Shown: piece after piece, positions 1 through 7,856 of the stretch | How positions within the stretch are numbered: the first letter of the stretch is position 1 | Layout: every line of letters begins with the position of its first letter | From: CAVQXR01 sp963717955 | GTDB lineage: Bacteria; Actinomycetota; Thermoleophilia; Gaiellales; Gaiellaceae | Direction: 5' to 3' | NCBI GenBank assembly: GCA_963717955.1 | Contig: CAVQXR010000001.1 | Span: 62,001 to 126,000, forward strand | DNA: 64,000 nucleotides | Notes under the pieces: model-generated | Databases searched by the model: none | What the model saw: only the letters and a program-made list of their open reading frames with translations | What the model was told of the DNA's origin: nothing | Program-made: the position numbers and the translations under genes

Positions 1-255
1 CGAATCCCGGGCCAGGCCGCAAGAGATGTTGCCCGTGCGGTAAGGAAATCCTGGAACCGTTGCGGTGAGAACGACGTCTGCATCCCGGGCGAGTACGCCC
101 TCTCGGTCGGCTGCAAACAGCCTGACCCACAAGTCCTCAAGCTGGAGTGCTTCGTGACCACCGAGAAGAAAGAAGACGGAAGCGCCTACGGATACACGGT
201 AGACGCGACCGTTGCGCCCGACTTCTCGAGGTTCACCTGGGGGCTCGCAAATTGA
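1..255 (+). CDS. C-terminal part of an unknown protein (5' end outside window)
   Basis: An open frame runs from base 1 to a TGA at 253-255, giving 84 codons with no start inside the window. The protein has three cysteines spaced through its middle and a Glu/Lys-rich stretch near residue 57 (TTEKKEDGS). I do not recognise it. It ends in a short hydrophilic tail with no membrane segment, and lies 118 bases upstream of a small membrane protein in the same direction, so the two may be co-transcribed. It belongs to the island that ends at the tRNA fragment near 3369. Confidence concerns the frame being coding, not its function. Confidence 0.4.
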   Translation, partial: RIPGQAARDVARAVRKSWNRCGENDVCIPGEYALSVGCKQPDPQVLKLECFVTTEKKEDGSAYGYTVDATVAPDFSRFTWGLAN

Positions 256-373
256 CACCGCATCGCATCACTTCGCTCTTGGCGATCGGGGTCGCAGCGA
301 CCGGGGGCGTGCTTTTGGTGTTCCGACGGCTGTTGCCGGATACCCAACCGCGTCCAATCGAGAGGAGAAAGTG

Positions 374-676
374 ATGAGGCACTGGAGAAAGATGACGTGG
401 GTTCTGCTCGGGTGGGTGGGGCTGATCGTCCTGTGGATCGTCGTCGGCGCGAAGTCCGCGATCGACGAGACGGCGGCTGCCGCCTGCGCCGCCGAGAGCG
501 ACGGCTTCCTGACCGTCGAGGACTGCACGGCGGCGCAGGAGATCGGAACAGGGATCGGGGTGGCGCTGATCCTCGGGCTGGGGTTTGTCGGCTTCGTCGT
601 CCTGAGCATCGTGTGGTTCATGACGAGGCCGCGCGAGCAGGTCATCGTCCGGGTTCTCGATCAGCCACGGGTCTGA
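374..676 (+). CDS. small two-helix membrane protein, unknown function
   Basis: This is a 100-aa protein. ATG 374 is preferred over the adjacent GTG at 371 because it lies 6 bases after a GGAG ribosome site at 364-367. It has a basic N-terminus, a first hydrophobic helix at about residues 9-24 (WVLLGWVGLIVLWIVVG), and a loop of about 40 residues with two cysteines that could form a disulfide. A second helix follows at about residues 60-83 (GVALILGLGFVGFVVLSIVW), then a charged tail. It is probably an inner-membrane protein with the loop outside. No family recognised. It may form an operon with the preceding partial gene. Confidence 0.5.
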   Translation: MRHWRKMTWVLLGWVGLIVLWIVVGAKSAIDETAAAACAAESDGFLTVEDCTAAQEIGTGIGVALILGLGFVGFVVLSIVWFMTRPREQVIVRVLDQPRV

Positions 677-743
677 CGTTTGCAGGTAGCCGCCCGCGAG
701 GGCGACCTCCTGGAGCCGTCGGCTCCACGACACAAGCGGGGGA

Positions 744-1022
744 TCCGAGGACTGGGAACCCGACCCCAAGCTCGCAGAGATCGCCCGCGCACTCGTCCAA
801 GCCATCCGGGCTGACCTCACGATCGACTGGGCCGACCACGAAGCCACCGAGGCCGCGATCCGCACGAAGATCAAGCACCTCCTCCGCCGCCTCGGCTACA
901 AGCCCCGGCAGGGCGGCGGCGGGCCAATACAGCGGCAGGCCGCCGTCGACCTGATCCTCGACTAGGCCCGCGAGATCTACCGCCTCTGGCCCGACATTCA
1001 CCCGGCCGACCTGCCGATCTAG
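744..1022 (+). pseudogene. hsdR: C-terminal remnant of type I restriction subunit HsdR
   Basis: Reading the frame that starts at 744 gives a helical segment (LAEIARALVQAIRADLTIDW, then KHLLRRLGYKP and AVDLILD) that I recognise as the C-terminal DUF3387-type region of type I restriction endonuclease R subunits. The motor and nuclease parts are absent. A TAG at 963-965 falls where the family usually continues with Gln; a CAG would let the frame run to TAG 1020-1022. Upstream, from 677 to about 743, nothing is recognisable. The remnant is followed directly by an IS element inserted at its final stop codon. No HsdM or HsdS is present, so the system is dead here. Confidence 0.5.
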
Positions 1023-1023
1023 A
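1018..1023. repeat. target site duplication TCTAGA, left copy
   Basis: TCTAGA lies immediately left of the IS left end and is repeated exactly at 2056-2061. It contains the CTAG core favoured by IS481 elements. The transposase stop codon is formed with these bases. Confidence 0.8.
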
Positions 1024-1972
1024 TGTAGGACCCAGCCAGGTTGTTCCTCGTGAGGGCTTCCAGCCGCTGGAGCGGTGGTTGGTGGCTGAGGGAGCCGTGT
1101 GGTCTGCGGCGATTGTAGAAGTCGAGCCAGCTGGTGAGTGCGCGGCGTCGTTCGTCGGAGGTGCCGTAGATCGCGCCGTAGGCCCAGCCGCCGAGCAGGG
1201 TGCGGATGAAGCGCTCGGCCTTGCCGTTGGTGCGTGGCCGGTAGGGGCGGGTGCGCAGGTGCTTGATCCCGAGGGCCCTGCAGGCGAGTGCGTGCACGAC
1301 CGAGACGTAGGCGGAGCCGTTGTCGGTCATCACCCGTTCGACGCGGATGCCGTGAGCGCGGAAGTGAGCGACGGCACGGCGTAGGAAGCCGACCGCGGTC
1401 GTGGCTTGCTCGTCGTCGAGCACCTCGACGTAGGCGATCCGGGTCGCGTCGTCGATGCAGATGTGCACGAACTCCCAACCGATCCCGCGGCTGCGCGTGC
1501 GGCGGTCGCCGTTGACGCGGTGGCCGGGGCGGCCGATCCGGCCGAGCTTCTTGACATCGATGTGAACGAGCTCGCCCGGCCGCTTGCGTTCGTAGCGATT
1601 CGCTGGCTCGGGAGGCTCGAGCCGCGACAGCTTGCCGAGCCCGATCCGGGTGAGGACGGTCGAGACCGTCGAGCGCGGCATCGCCAGGGTCTCGGCGATC
1701 TCCGCCCCGGTCATCCGTAACCGGCGAAGCAGCACGATCAGCTCCACCCGCTGCTCGGGCGTGCGGTGTGGAACAAGCACAGGCGCCGAGGAACGATCGA
1801 CCAGGCCGTCGCCGCCTTCGGCGCGGAAGCGGGCAAGCCACTTCGAGACCGTGCGCACGCTCACGCCGGCGGCCTCGGCCGCCTGCGCGAGCGTCCAACC
1901 TTCCTCAAGCACGCGGCGCACCATCAGCGAGCGGCTGTGCAGACAGGTGCGGGCGTTACCGTGCAGCCTCAT
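1019..1972 (-). CDS. IS481 family transposase
   Basis: A 317-aa DDE transposase. The N-terminal helix-turn-helix (about residues 18-45, AAEAAGVSVRTVSKWLARF) binds the element ends. The RNase-H-like core shows the three acidic residues: Asp in HIDVKKLGRIG, Asp in VMTDNGSAY, and Glu in GKAERFIRTL. Length and motif spacing are normal for IS481. ATG 1972 is chosen because AGGAGG lies just upstream (complement of 1979-1984); longer frames start inside the terminal repeat. The stop codon overlaps the target duplication. The Shine-Dalgarno bases lie in a predicted hairpin (see 1979-2024), which should dampen translation of read-through transcripts. Confidence 0.9.
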   Translation of the reverse strand: MRLHGNARTCLHSRSLMVRRVLEEGWTLAQAAEAAGVSVRTVSKWLARFRAEGGDGLVDRSSAPVLVPHRTPEQRVELIVLLRRLRMTGAEIAETLAMPRSTVSTVLTRIGLGKLSRLEPPEPANRYERKRPGELVHIDVKKLGRIGRPGHRVNGDRRTRSRGIGWEFVHICIDDATRIAYVEVLDDEQATTAVGFLRRAVAHFRAHGIRVERVMTDNGSAYVSVVHALACRALGIKHLRTRPYRPRTNGKAERFIRTLLGGWAYGAIYGTSDERRRALTSWLDFYNRRRPHGSLSHQPPLQRLEALTRNNLAGSYI

Positions 1973-2055
1973 TCGGGTCCTCCTTGGAACTGGGTGGCTT
2001 CGACACCCCCAGCCTCCAAGGAGGCCCGGATGGAACAACGCTCCTGGCTCCTACA
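1024..2055 (-). mobile_element. IS481-family insertion sequence, apparently complete
   Basis: The element is 1032 bp. The ends are imperfect inverted repeats of about 27 bp beginning TGTAGGA at the left (1024) and ending TCCTACA at the right (2055). The element is flanked on both sides by TCTAGA (1018-1023 and 2056-2061), a 6-bp target duplication of the NCTAGN type expected for the IS481 family. It carries a single intact transposase gene reading leftward. The precise duplication and full reading frame suggest a fairly recent insertion into already decayed DNA. Confidence 0.85.
1979..2024 (-). promoter_or_regulatory. hairpin covering the transposase ribosome binding site
   Basis: CCTCCTTGGA (1979-1988) and TCCAAGGAGG (2015-2024) form a perfect 10-bp stem, with a nested CTGGG/CCCAG stem inside. 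The AGGAGG Shine-Dalgarno sequence of the transposase is within the outer stem. This is a known strategy by which insertion sequences limit translation from outside transcripts; that it operates here is inference. Confidence 0.55.
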
Positions 2056-2061
2056 TCTAGA
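2056..2061. repeat. target site duplication TCTAGA, right copy
   Basis: This is the exact partner of 1018-1023, immediately right of the IS end. Confidence 0.8.
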
Positions 2062-2377
2062 CCCCGGTTCGGCATGCCCAAGACCCAACGCAGGAGTTGA
2101 CGGTCTCAGCCAAACCCCCCCAAACTAACGTAGGCGAAAACACACGGGGTACCCCTTAGAGATGCCGCGGAAAATTGTGGCCCGGCGAGGAGCTGTTTGC
2201 CGCGGTCGAGACCCCGAGCGCGACCTCCGCGTTAGAAATGCCCTCGCTGAGCAGGCGACGAACCACGGTCTTCTGCTCGGCCGTCTCCCCTTTGAGGGGA
2301 CTCCGTGGAGCTGGGGGCGACGTTCCGGGTGCTGTGAGATGATGGTTCTCACCTCGAGGTGAGTCACCACGTTCAGG
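2062..2377. other. non-coding stretch with a possible helix-turn-helix remnant
   Basis: No intact gene is seen. On the minus strand around 2180-2290 a frame reads EQKTVVRRLLSEGISNAEVA, resembling the helix-turn-helix start of a transposase or recombinase. It has no start codon and soon loses similarity, so it is probably a fragment. The remainder shows nothing recognisable. Confidence 0.3.
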
Positions 2378-2599
2378 TTGAGGCTTTCACTCCGCGACGG
2401 TCTGCTCCAGCCCCGCTACTACGACCTGTCGTACTGCTTCGAGCGGATGCGTCACGTGAACGAGCCGCTGTTCGGCCATGTCCCCATCCTTTTCGTCCGC
2501 CCGCGCGGCCCGGGGCTGAAGGAGCCGCAGCCAGCTCGGACACCCACCTACGGGCCGTACCTGATGCCGTCCAGCCCGGAAGCCGATCCGGATGGCTGA
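2378..2599 (+). CDS. hypothetical protein, possibly a C-terminal remnant
   Basis: A 73-aa frame begins with TTG and ends in a TGA that overlaps the start of the next gene by 8 bases, the arrangement of translationally coupled pairs. The protein is rich in Pro, Arg and aromatic residues (PRYYDLSYCFERMRHV) and has no membrane segment. No family is recognised. Because no convincing ribosome site precedes the TTG, it may be the tail of a longer gene whose front has been lost in this decayed island. Its only support is the tight junction with the DUF3883-like gene. Confidence 0.3.
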   Translation: MRLSLRDGLLQPRYYDLSYCFERMRHVNEPLFGHVPILFVRPRGPGLKEPQPARTPTYGPYLMPSSPEADPDG

Positions 2600-2996
2600 G
2601 CTGCTCGGCAACAAGGCGATCGAGGACGCTGCGATCGCGTGGGTGATGGAGTTGGAGCGCACCGCTGGGCGCGAGCCGCGCGACACCCGCCACGCCGGGG
2701 CGCCCGCCGACATCGAGAGCCCGCCGCGGCTGATCGAGGTCAAGGCGTTCGGGGTCAGCAACCGGGGCTATGAACTCTGGCTGGAGACGCGTCAGGTGGA
2801 CGAGGCGCGACACAACGCCGACTTCTTCGTCTACGTCGTCGAGAACGTGCGTCAGGGCGATGCAGCCCAGTTCACGCTCAAGGTGCTCGGCGGAGCGCGG
2901 CTCGCGAGGCTCCTCGAACGCGCGAGGGAGCAGCGCTACTACACGGTTCCCTGGCCCGTCGCCGACTACGACTCGTGCCCGGCGGGACTGGAGTGA
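2592..2996 (+). CDS. DUF3883-like protein with restriction-endonuclease-type fold
   Basis: A 134-aa protein. Residues 1-20 form a helix (GNKAIEDAAIAWVMELE), followed by a core with D-x(8)-EVK (Asp in ADIES, then RLIEVKAF), which is the PD-(D/E)xK pattern, then FFVYVVENV and a long C-terminal helix. This matches the DUF3883 domain found in restriction and other defence proteins, usually as the C-terminal part of larger proteins; here it stands alone. Start ATG 2592 overlaps the preceding frame by 8 bases. The neighbouring HsdR remnant and tRNA-type island boundary support a defence-island origin. It could be active as a stand-alone nuclease or be a leftover domain. A 19-codon frame at 3001-3060 follows and is not called. 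Confidence 0.55.
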   Translation: MAELLGNKAIEDAAIAWVMELERTAGREPRDTRHAGAPADIESPPRLIEVKAFGVSNRGYELWLETRQVDEARHNADFFVYVVENVRQGDAAQFTLKVLGGARLARLLERAREQRYYTVPWPVADYDSCPAGLE

Positions 2997-3321
2997 CGGC
3001 ATGCAGGGACGCAGCCGATTCCCGCGCCGGGAGATCGATGAGCTGCGCCGCTTCGAGTAGCCCGAGTTGCCTTCCGACCTGAGTTGCGTTTGCGCCGCCG
3101 CTCCTTCTTCTTGCCCACGCGAGGCAGACTAGGGGACACTGGAAGCCCGAAGCTGAGCACAGATCGACCTCGCTTCCATTGGGCACTGGCCCGGTTCCAG
3201 TGCCCAAATCCCCGGTAATCGGGCCGAATCCACGGCAATCCGAGGCCCGCGGAGGAAGGTCGCGAGGGCCTGGATTCCGCTCAACCAAGCTGTTTCCAGG
3301 CCCCTTCGGCCCGCTAGGGAT

Positions 3322-3372
<51 letters not shown>

Positions 3373-3549
3373 CTTGCATCTGGCGGCGGGGCACCGTCGT
3401 CTAACGCGAGGTGCTCCGCGGCGTGAGCGCACAGCCGGCTCGACAACCGACATCGACGACCGGAGCAGGATTCGCGATCGTCAGGTGCTGGCGTCCGACC
3501 ATGGCTGGGCGATAAGCGCGATTCCCCGTTCGTTTCGCGTGTCCCGGGT

Positions 3550-4002
3550 CTAGGGAACCCTTAGAACGAACTTGCGCCGTCGCCGGATGCCGGCGATGAG
3601 GATCAGTCCCGTGCCTGCGGTGATGGCCGCGCCGATCGCGCCATCGGTGTAATCGAAGCCGTCGCCTGTCTGGGCGAGCGCCGGCCCAGGTGACGTGACG
3701 CGGTCGTCGAGTGCGGCTTGCTCGGCCAGTAGGTCGGCCTCTGGCGGCGCGATGTGTGGCACCCCGCTGGGCTGGTCGGCTTGTGGCGCGGCGAGCGCCG
3801 GGAGCGGTGACGTGACGCGGTCGTCGAGTGCGGCTTGCTCGGCCAGTAGGTCGGCCTCTGGCGGCGCGATGTGTGGCACCCCGCTGCGCTGGTCGGCTTG
3901 TGGCGGGGCGACCCGGTCGGTGGCGCCGACGGTGGTGGGAACGAATGCGAGGCTGGCGGTCGCAATCAACGTCGCGGTGCTGAGGCGGATCCCGTAGCGC
4001 AT
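3550..4002 (-). CDS. secreted or anchored surface protein with two 39-aa repeats
   Basis: A 150-aa protein. Residues 1-27 look like a signal peptide (basic start, hydrophobic core, cut after VGA). The middle holds two nearly identical 39-residue units (APPQADQRSGVPHIAPPEAD and its continuation), rich in Pro, Ala and acidic residues. The C-terminus has a TGDGFDYTDG turn, a hydrophobic helix (IGAAITAGTGLILIAGI) and a basic stop RRRRKF. This is the usual plan of actinobacterial wall-facing proteins held by one C-terminal helix. No LPxTG motif is visible. Function unknown; a spacer or adhesin role is plausible. It diverges from the LuxR gene at 4140. Confidence 0.6.
   Translation of the reverse strand: MRYGIRLSTATLIATASLAFVPTTVGATDRVAPPQADQRSGVPHIAPPEADLLAEQAALDDRVTSPLPALAAPQADQPSGVPHIAPPEADLLAEQAALDDRVTSPGPALAQTGDGFDYTDGAIGAAITAGTGLILIAGIRRRRKFVLRVP
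3691..3904. repeat. two-copy direct repeat, period 117 bp, inside the surface-protein gene
   Basis: About 97 bases starting TGACGTGACGCGGTCGTCGA at 3691 recur at 3808 with almost no differences. The 117-bp period is exactly 39 codons, so copy number can change without breaking the frame. Confidence 0.8.
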
Positions 4003-4139
4003 TGGAGTGCTCCTTCGGACGGGTTGCCTCGACGGTACGTCGCGGTGTCCGCGAGCGCTTCCATGGCGACCCTACACCGCTACCCGACACTTGCCTCCGG
4101 GCCGGGCGCGGACGCGGGCGGGCTGTAGGATTGTGCGGA

Positions 4140-6929
4140 ATGCTTCTTGGCCGAGACTCGGAGTGCGGGCGGATCGTGGATCTGCTTGACGCCGCCCGCC
4201 TCGGGCAGGGGGGTCTTCTGGTGATTCGCGGCGAAGCGGGTTCCGGCAAGAGCGCGTTGCTCGCGTTCGCCCGCGAGCGTGCGGAAGGGATGCAGGTCTT
4301 GCGCGCGGGTGGCATCGCTGCCGAGAGCGAGCTGGCGTTCGCCGGGCTGCTGGAGCTTGTGCGGCCCGCACTCGATCACCTCGACGCGCTACCCGAGGCT
4401 CGCGCGGAAGCCCTGCGGGGTGCGCTCGGTCTCGCCCGGTCGGTGGAGCGCGACCGTTTCGCGGTGGGCGCAGCGACCCTCAGCCTGCTCGCCGCCGTGG
4501 CCGAGCAAGCGCCGCTGTTGGTCGCGGTGGACGACGCCCAGTGGCTGGATACGGCGTCGCTCGAGGCGCTCTTGTTTGCTGCGCACCGGCTCACCACCGA
4601 CTCCGTCGCCGTCGTCCTGACGGAGCGTGAGGGCGAGCCGAGCTTGCTCGATCTCGGCGGGCCGCCCGTATTGGCGCTCGGCGGCCTCGATCCGGATGCG
4701 ACCGCGCGGCTCGCAGAGCGGGCACATGGCTTGACACTCACACCCGATCAGCGCAAGAGGCTCTACCGGCTCACGCGTGGGAATCCGCTCGCCGTGGTCG
4801 AGCTTGGGAGCCTCGAGGCGGTCGCGGAGCCTTTTGACTTGCCGATCGCGATCTCGGGCGCGCTCGAGGCGGCCTTCGCGCGCCGTGTGACACAGCTCGC
4901 GCCTGCCGCTCGGGCAATGCTCATCGTTGCGGCGGCCGACGACTCTCGCGAGGTCGCGACCGTGCGCGGCGCCGCGCACGGTCTCGGCATCGAGGATTCC
5001 GGCCTTGAGGAGGCAGAGGCGGCGGGGTTGATCCTGATCGGCGATGGTCGCGTCGAGTTCCGCCACCCCTTGGTGCGGTCTGCGGTTTACCAGCGCGCGG
5101 CCGCCCACGAACGCCGGGCGGCACATGCGGCGCTTGCGGATTGCCTGGCTGGTGACTGGGACGCCGGCCGTCGGGCCTGGCACCGGGCCGCGGCCGCAGT
5201 CGAGCCGGACGAAGCCGTCGCCGAAGCGCTCGAGGCGACTGCGGATGAGGCGCGCGCGCGCAGCGGATACGCGGCGGCCGCGCGCGCATTGGAGCGCGCC
5301 GCCGACCTGACACCGGAGGCGGAGGCTCGTGCCCGCCGCGCCCTAGCCGCCGCCGACGCGCACTGGCACGCCGGCCAATGGCCGCGAGCGGTCGAGCTGC
5401 TCAACGCCGCGCTGGAACGGTCGGTCGATCCGTTGTTGCGTGCCGACGTCCAGCTCCTGCGTGGCCGCATCGCGGAGATACGTGGCCAGACAGAGGCTGC
5501 GCACGCACTGCTCCTGGAGGAAGCCACGCGAATCGCGCCGCTCGATGCGCCCCGCGCCGCAGCGCTTGCCGGCGCGGCCCTGGGCGCGTCGCTCTGTGTT
5601 GCCGGGCACGAGACGCCCCTGCACACCGCCGCCGTGGCAGTGCAGCTCGCACACTCCGCTACCGACGCGCTCGACGCCCGCGCCACGCCCTGGCTCGGTG
5701 CCGCGCTCATCCTCACCGACGAACCGGACGAAGCCAGGCGCTTCCTGCGGCGGCTCCGGGCCGAACTCGAGGCTTCCCCCGACGTGACAGACGACCCTTA
5801 CGACCTCATCTCCGCCGCGACGGCCTACGGCTGGCTCTGCGAGTACCCCGCTGCCCGCGAACTGGCCATGCGTGCGGTGGCGACGGCACGTGAGCAGGGG
5901 GCGTTGAGCGCTCTCGCCTACGCAGGCGTCGCGCTCGCCGCCTTCCACGTCCTGGCTGGGCACCTCGACGCCGCCGTCGCCGCCGCGAGCGAGACGCAGC
6001 GGATCGGACGCGAGATCGGACACTCCCAGCCCGAGAGCTGGGCTGCATGGTTGCTGAGTGACGTGGCCTCCAGACGTGGCCAGCGGGAACCCTGCCTGGC
6101 CTACCTAGCGCAGGCGCAGGGACCCGGCGCGGGCCCCAAGTGGTGGCTCGGGTGGGACTCAGCCGCGTGTCTACTCGGCCGATTGCACCTCGGACTCGGG
6201 GAGCCGGAGGCAGCGCTCGCCGGCCTCGAGTCGGGCGTCGACCTCGACGCACCACAGGTCTCCTACGACATCTGCACCGGCGCGTTCGACCTGGTCGAGG
6301 CGTACGTCCGTCTTGGCCGCACAGACGCGGCAGCCGAGACCCTGGCACGGATCACACCCCACTCGCGCCAGGCCTGGTCGATCGCTGGGATTGCCCGCTG
6401 CCGCGGCCTGCTCGCCTCCGCGGAGGAGTTCGACGCGCCGTTTCGGGAGTCGATCGAAGGCTTCCTCGAGCTGTCTGCCCCTTTCGAGGAGGGACGCAGC
6501 CGGCTCTGCTACGGCGAGCGGCTACGTCGTGCGGGACGTCGCGTCGACGCCCGCGAACAGCTCCGCGCAGCCACGGCGCTATTCGAGCGGATGGGCGCCG
6601 AGTCATGGTCGGAACGGGCCCGCGGCGAGCTCCGCGCCGCGGGGGAGACACTCCCAGCCCGGCCCGTGGCAGGCGCCACCGAACAGCTCACGCCGCAGGA
6701 GCTCAACGTCGCACTCGCTGCAGCCGGCGGCTCTAGCAACCGCGACATCGCCGCCCGCCTTTTCCTCAGCGTCAAGACGGTCGAAGCGCACCTCCACCGC
6801 GTCTACCGCAAGCTCGAGATCGAATCCCGCGACCAACTCGCCCCCATCCTCGCCCCAGATTCATCCACCGTCACCGAGGCCTCGCCGACGCCCCAGCTCG
6901 TCACCGCCGGCAGTCAGCCACCCGGATAA
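4140..6929 (+). CDS. large ATP-binding LuxR-family regulator (LAL/MalT type)
   Basis: A 929-aa regulator. The N-terminus has an AAA/STAND-type ATPase: Walker A at about residue 25 (GEAGSGKSALLAF) and Walker B LVAVDDAQWLD at about residue 125. A long helical TPR-like region fills the middle (Ala/Glu-rich). The C-terminal LuxR helix-turn-helix lies at about residues 855-905 (SSNRDIAARLFLSVKTVEAHLH). ATG 4140 is chosen because family members begin a few residues before GRDSE; an earlier in-frame ATG at 4002 adds a low-complexity Arg-rich stretch. Such proteins bind an inducer and ATP, oligomerise and activate target promoters. Neither ligand nor target is indicated by the neighbours. Confidence 0.85.
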   Translation: MLLGRDSECGRIVDLLDAARLGQGGLLVIRGEAGSGKSALLAFARERAEGMQVLRAGGIAAESELAFAGLLELVRPALDHLDALPEARAEALRGALGLARSVERDRFAVGAATLSLLAAVAEQAPLLVAVDDAQWLDTASLEALLFAAHRLTTDSVAVVLTEREGEPSLLDLGGPPVLALGGLDPDATARLAERAHGLTLTPDQRKRLYRLTRGNPLAVVELGSLEAVAEPFDLPIAISGALEAAFARRVTQLAPAARAMLIVAAADDSREVATVRGAAHGLGIEDSGLEEAEAAGLILIGDGRVEFRHPLVRSAVYQRAAAHERRAAHAALADCLAGDWDAGRRAWHRAAAAVEPDEAVAEALEATADEARARSGYAAAARALERAADLTPEAEARARRALAAADAHWHAGQWPRAVELLNAALERSVDPLLRADVQLLRGRIAEIRGQTEAAHALLLEEATRIAPLDAPRAAALAGAALGASLCVAGHETPLHTAAVAVQLAHSATDALDARATPWLGAALILTDEPDEARRFLRRLRAELEASPDVTDDPYDLISAATAYGWLCEYPAARELAMRAVATAREQGALSALAYAGVALAAFHVLAGHLDAAVAAASETQRIGREIGHSQPESWAAWLLSDVASRRGQREPCLAYLAQAQGPGAGPKWWLGWDSAACLLGRLHLGLGEPEAALAGLESGVDLDAPQVSYDICTGAFDLVEAYVRLGRTDAAAETLARITPHSRQAWSIAGIARCRGLLASAEEFDAPFRESIEGFLELSAPFEEGRSRLCYGERLRRAGRRVDAREQLRAATALFERMGAESWSERARGELRAAGETLPARPVAGATEQLTPQELNVALAAAGGSSNRDIAARLFLSVKTVEAHLHRVYRKLEIESRDQLAPILAPDSSTVTEASPTPQLVTAGSQPPG

Positions 6930-6966
6930 TCACCGCGCTTCGCGATCCTGCACCGTGAGCAAGCGG

Positions 6967-7302
6967 TCAGCTCCGGAGCAAGTAGCGCCCCCTGGCGAGT
7001 CGTTCGAACCGTGGTGCTGACCCGATCGCGTTAGATGCGAGACAGTTCTTGACGGTGCTCCATGCGATCGGCGCGCCGGCCACCAGCCCCGCAGCGACGT
7101 GCACATCGCGCGGTCGCATCGGCCCGTCAGCGGTCGCGAGGACGCGAATGATCAGGTCGCACACGAAGCCCTGGCGCCTTCCGACCGATCGGGCCTGGCG
7201 TGGCATCTCGAGCCGTCGTGCCAGCAGCCCTTCGTGAAGATCGCCGATCCGAGAGAGCTCGAGCCGGAGTCGAGGGTTCGAAAATGCCCCGGTTAGTTCC
7301 AT
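6967..7302 (-). CDS. small winged-helix protein, copy 1 of a local multi-copy family
   Basis: A 111-aa protein. The N-terminal leader MELTGAFSNPRLRLELSRIG is shared with the other copies. The C-terminal 65 residues (LIIRVLATADGPMRPRDVH, AWSTVKNCLASNA, RFERLARGRYLLR) have the helix-helix-helix-wing pattern of HARE-HTH / restriction-associated winged-helix domains: conserved Pro-Met/Leu-Arg, Thr-Val-Lys in the recognition helix, and a terminal Gly-Arg-Tyr strand. ATG 7302 has GGG-rich bases upstream. The gene follows an integrase remnant and a 130-bp sequence that is nearly identical upstream of the copy at 11410. Roughly two thirds of residues match that copy. It is likely DNA-binding; its biological role is unknown. 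Confidence 0.65.
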   Translation of the reverse strand: MELTGAFSNPRLRLELSRIGDLHEGLLARRLEMPRQARSVGRRQGFVCDLIIRVLATADGPMRPRDVHVAAGLVAGAPIAWSTVKNCLASNAIGSAPRFERLARGRYLLRS

Positions 7303-7395
7303 ACCCTGTTTTCCAGGGAGAACGTGAGTAGGCAAAACGGTCAGGTATGAACCGCAACCCCGTGGCGCGGTTCCTGGCCGTCGGCCTCCACTCAG
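7266..7395. repeat. 130-bp dispersed repeat upstream of winged-helix copy 1
   Basis: This is nearly identical to 11709-11838, with only a few base changes and one- or two-base indels. It covers the first codons and the region upstream of the minus-strand gene. It contains inverted heptamers GAACCGC (7349-7355) and GCGGTTC (7367-7373) and a small CCCTG/CAGGG hairpin near the start codon. It may be a promoter/operator or a recombination site. Confidence 0.75.
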
Positions 7396-7399
7396 GAAG

Positions 7400-7660
7400 C
7401 GCCTGCATATCGGGCCCTTCCGGCGCCTCGACACTCTGGCCGCCGCTCACCGTGGCGGCCATCTCGCGCCCGTAGTGCCCATTCAGTGCCCAATCGGAGC
7501 CCTTGTCGGCTCCGAGTAGAAGCTCGCCGAGGCGGGCATGCGCCGCGTGCTTCCGATCGCCGACGTCCGTGTAGACGGCCAGCGTGAACTCCGCCCGCGT
7601 GTGCCCGATCTGCCCCATGACATAGCGCGGATCCGCCCCGGCCTCGGCCATGGATCAGGC
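7400..7660 (-). pseudogene. C-terminal remnant of a tyrosine recombinase (integrase)
   Basis: Reading leftward from 7651, the sequence MAEAGADPRYVMGQIGHTRA followed by EFTLAVYTDV matches the end of phage-type tyrosine recombinases: box II GHT and the catalytic Tyr in VYTDV are present. An in-frame TGA at about 7655-7657 interrupts the segment just before (HA-stop-SMAEAG), where the family has RHTFASLM or similar, and the catalytic domain upstream is missing. After about 7500 the frame continues without similarity. The gene is inactive. Its position next to the winged-helix gene suggests both belonged to one integrated element. The 7691-7856 stretch is without recognisable content. Confidence 0.65.
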
Positions 7661-7856
7661 GTGGCTCGACACGCGGAAAAACCTCAGCGGCCGCGCGCGC
7701 CGAAGCCAGCGGCCTCGTGCGCCTCTCCAACCCAGAAGGGACCTGACCCTGTTGCAGGCCCGGTTGCAGACAACAGAAACCTGCTCGACGGGACTTGAGT
7801 AGGCACCGTGCCCGGCCAGGGGCCTTCCGCTGAAGGAAAGCAGCCAGAATGCCGGC

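Noticed and set aside
2125..2370. 81-codon minus-strand frame next to the IS
   Set aside because: Composition is Arg-rich and unlike any family; a different minus frame carries the only recognisable helix-turn-helix remnant.
3001..3060. A 19-codon frame after the DUF3883-like gene
   Set aside because: Too short and without a ribosome site or similarity. It may be the start of a lost gene but cannot be supported.
3691..3904. Repeat that might suggest a CRISPR array
   Set aside because: There are only two long units with no spacer pattern, they are in frame with a protein, and no cas gene is present. No CRISPR array was seen anywhere in the window.
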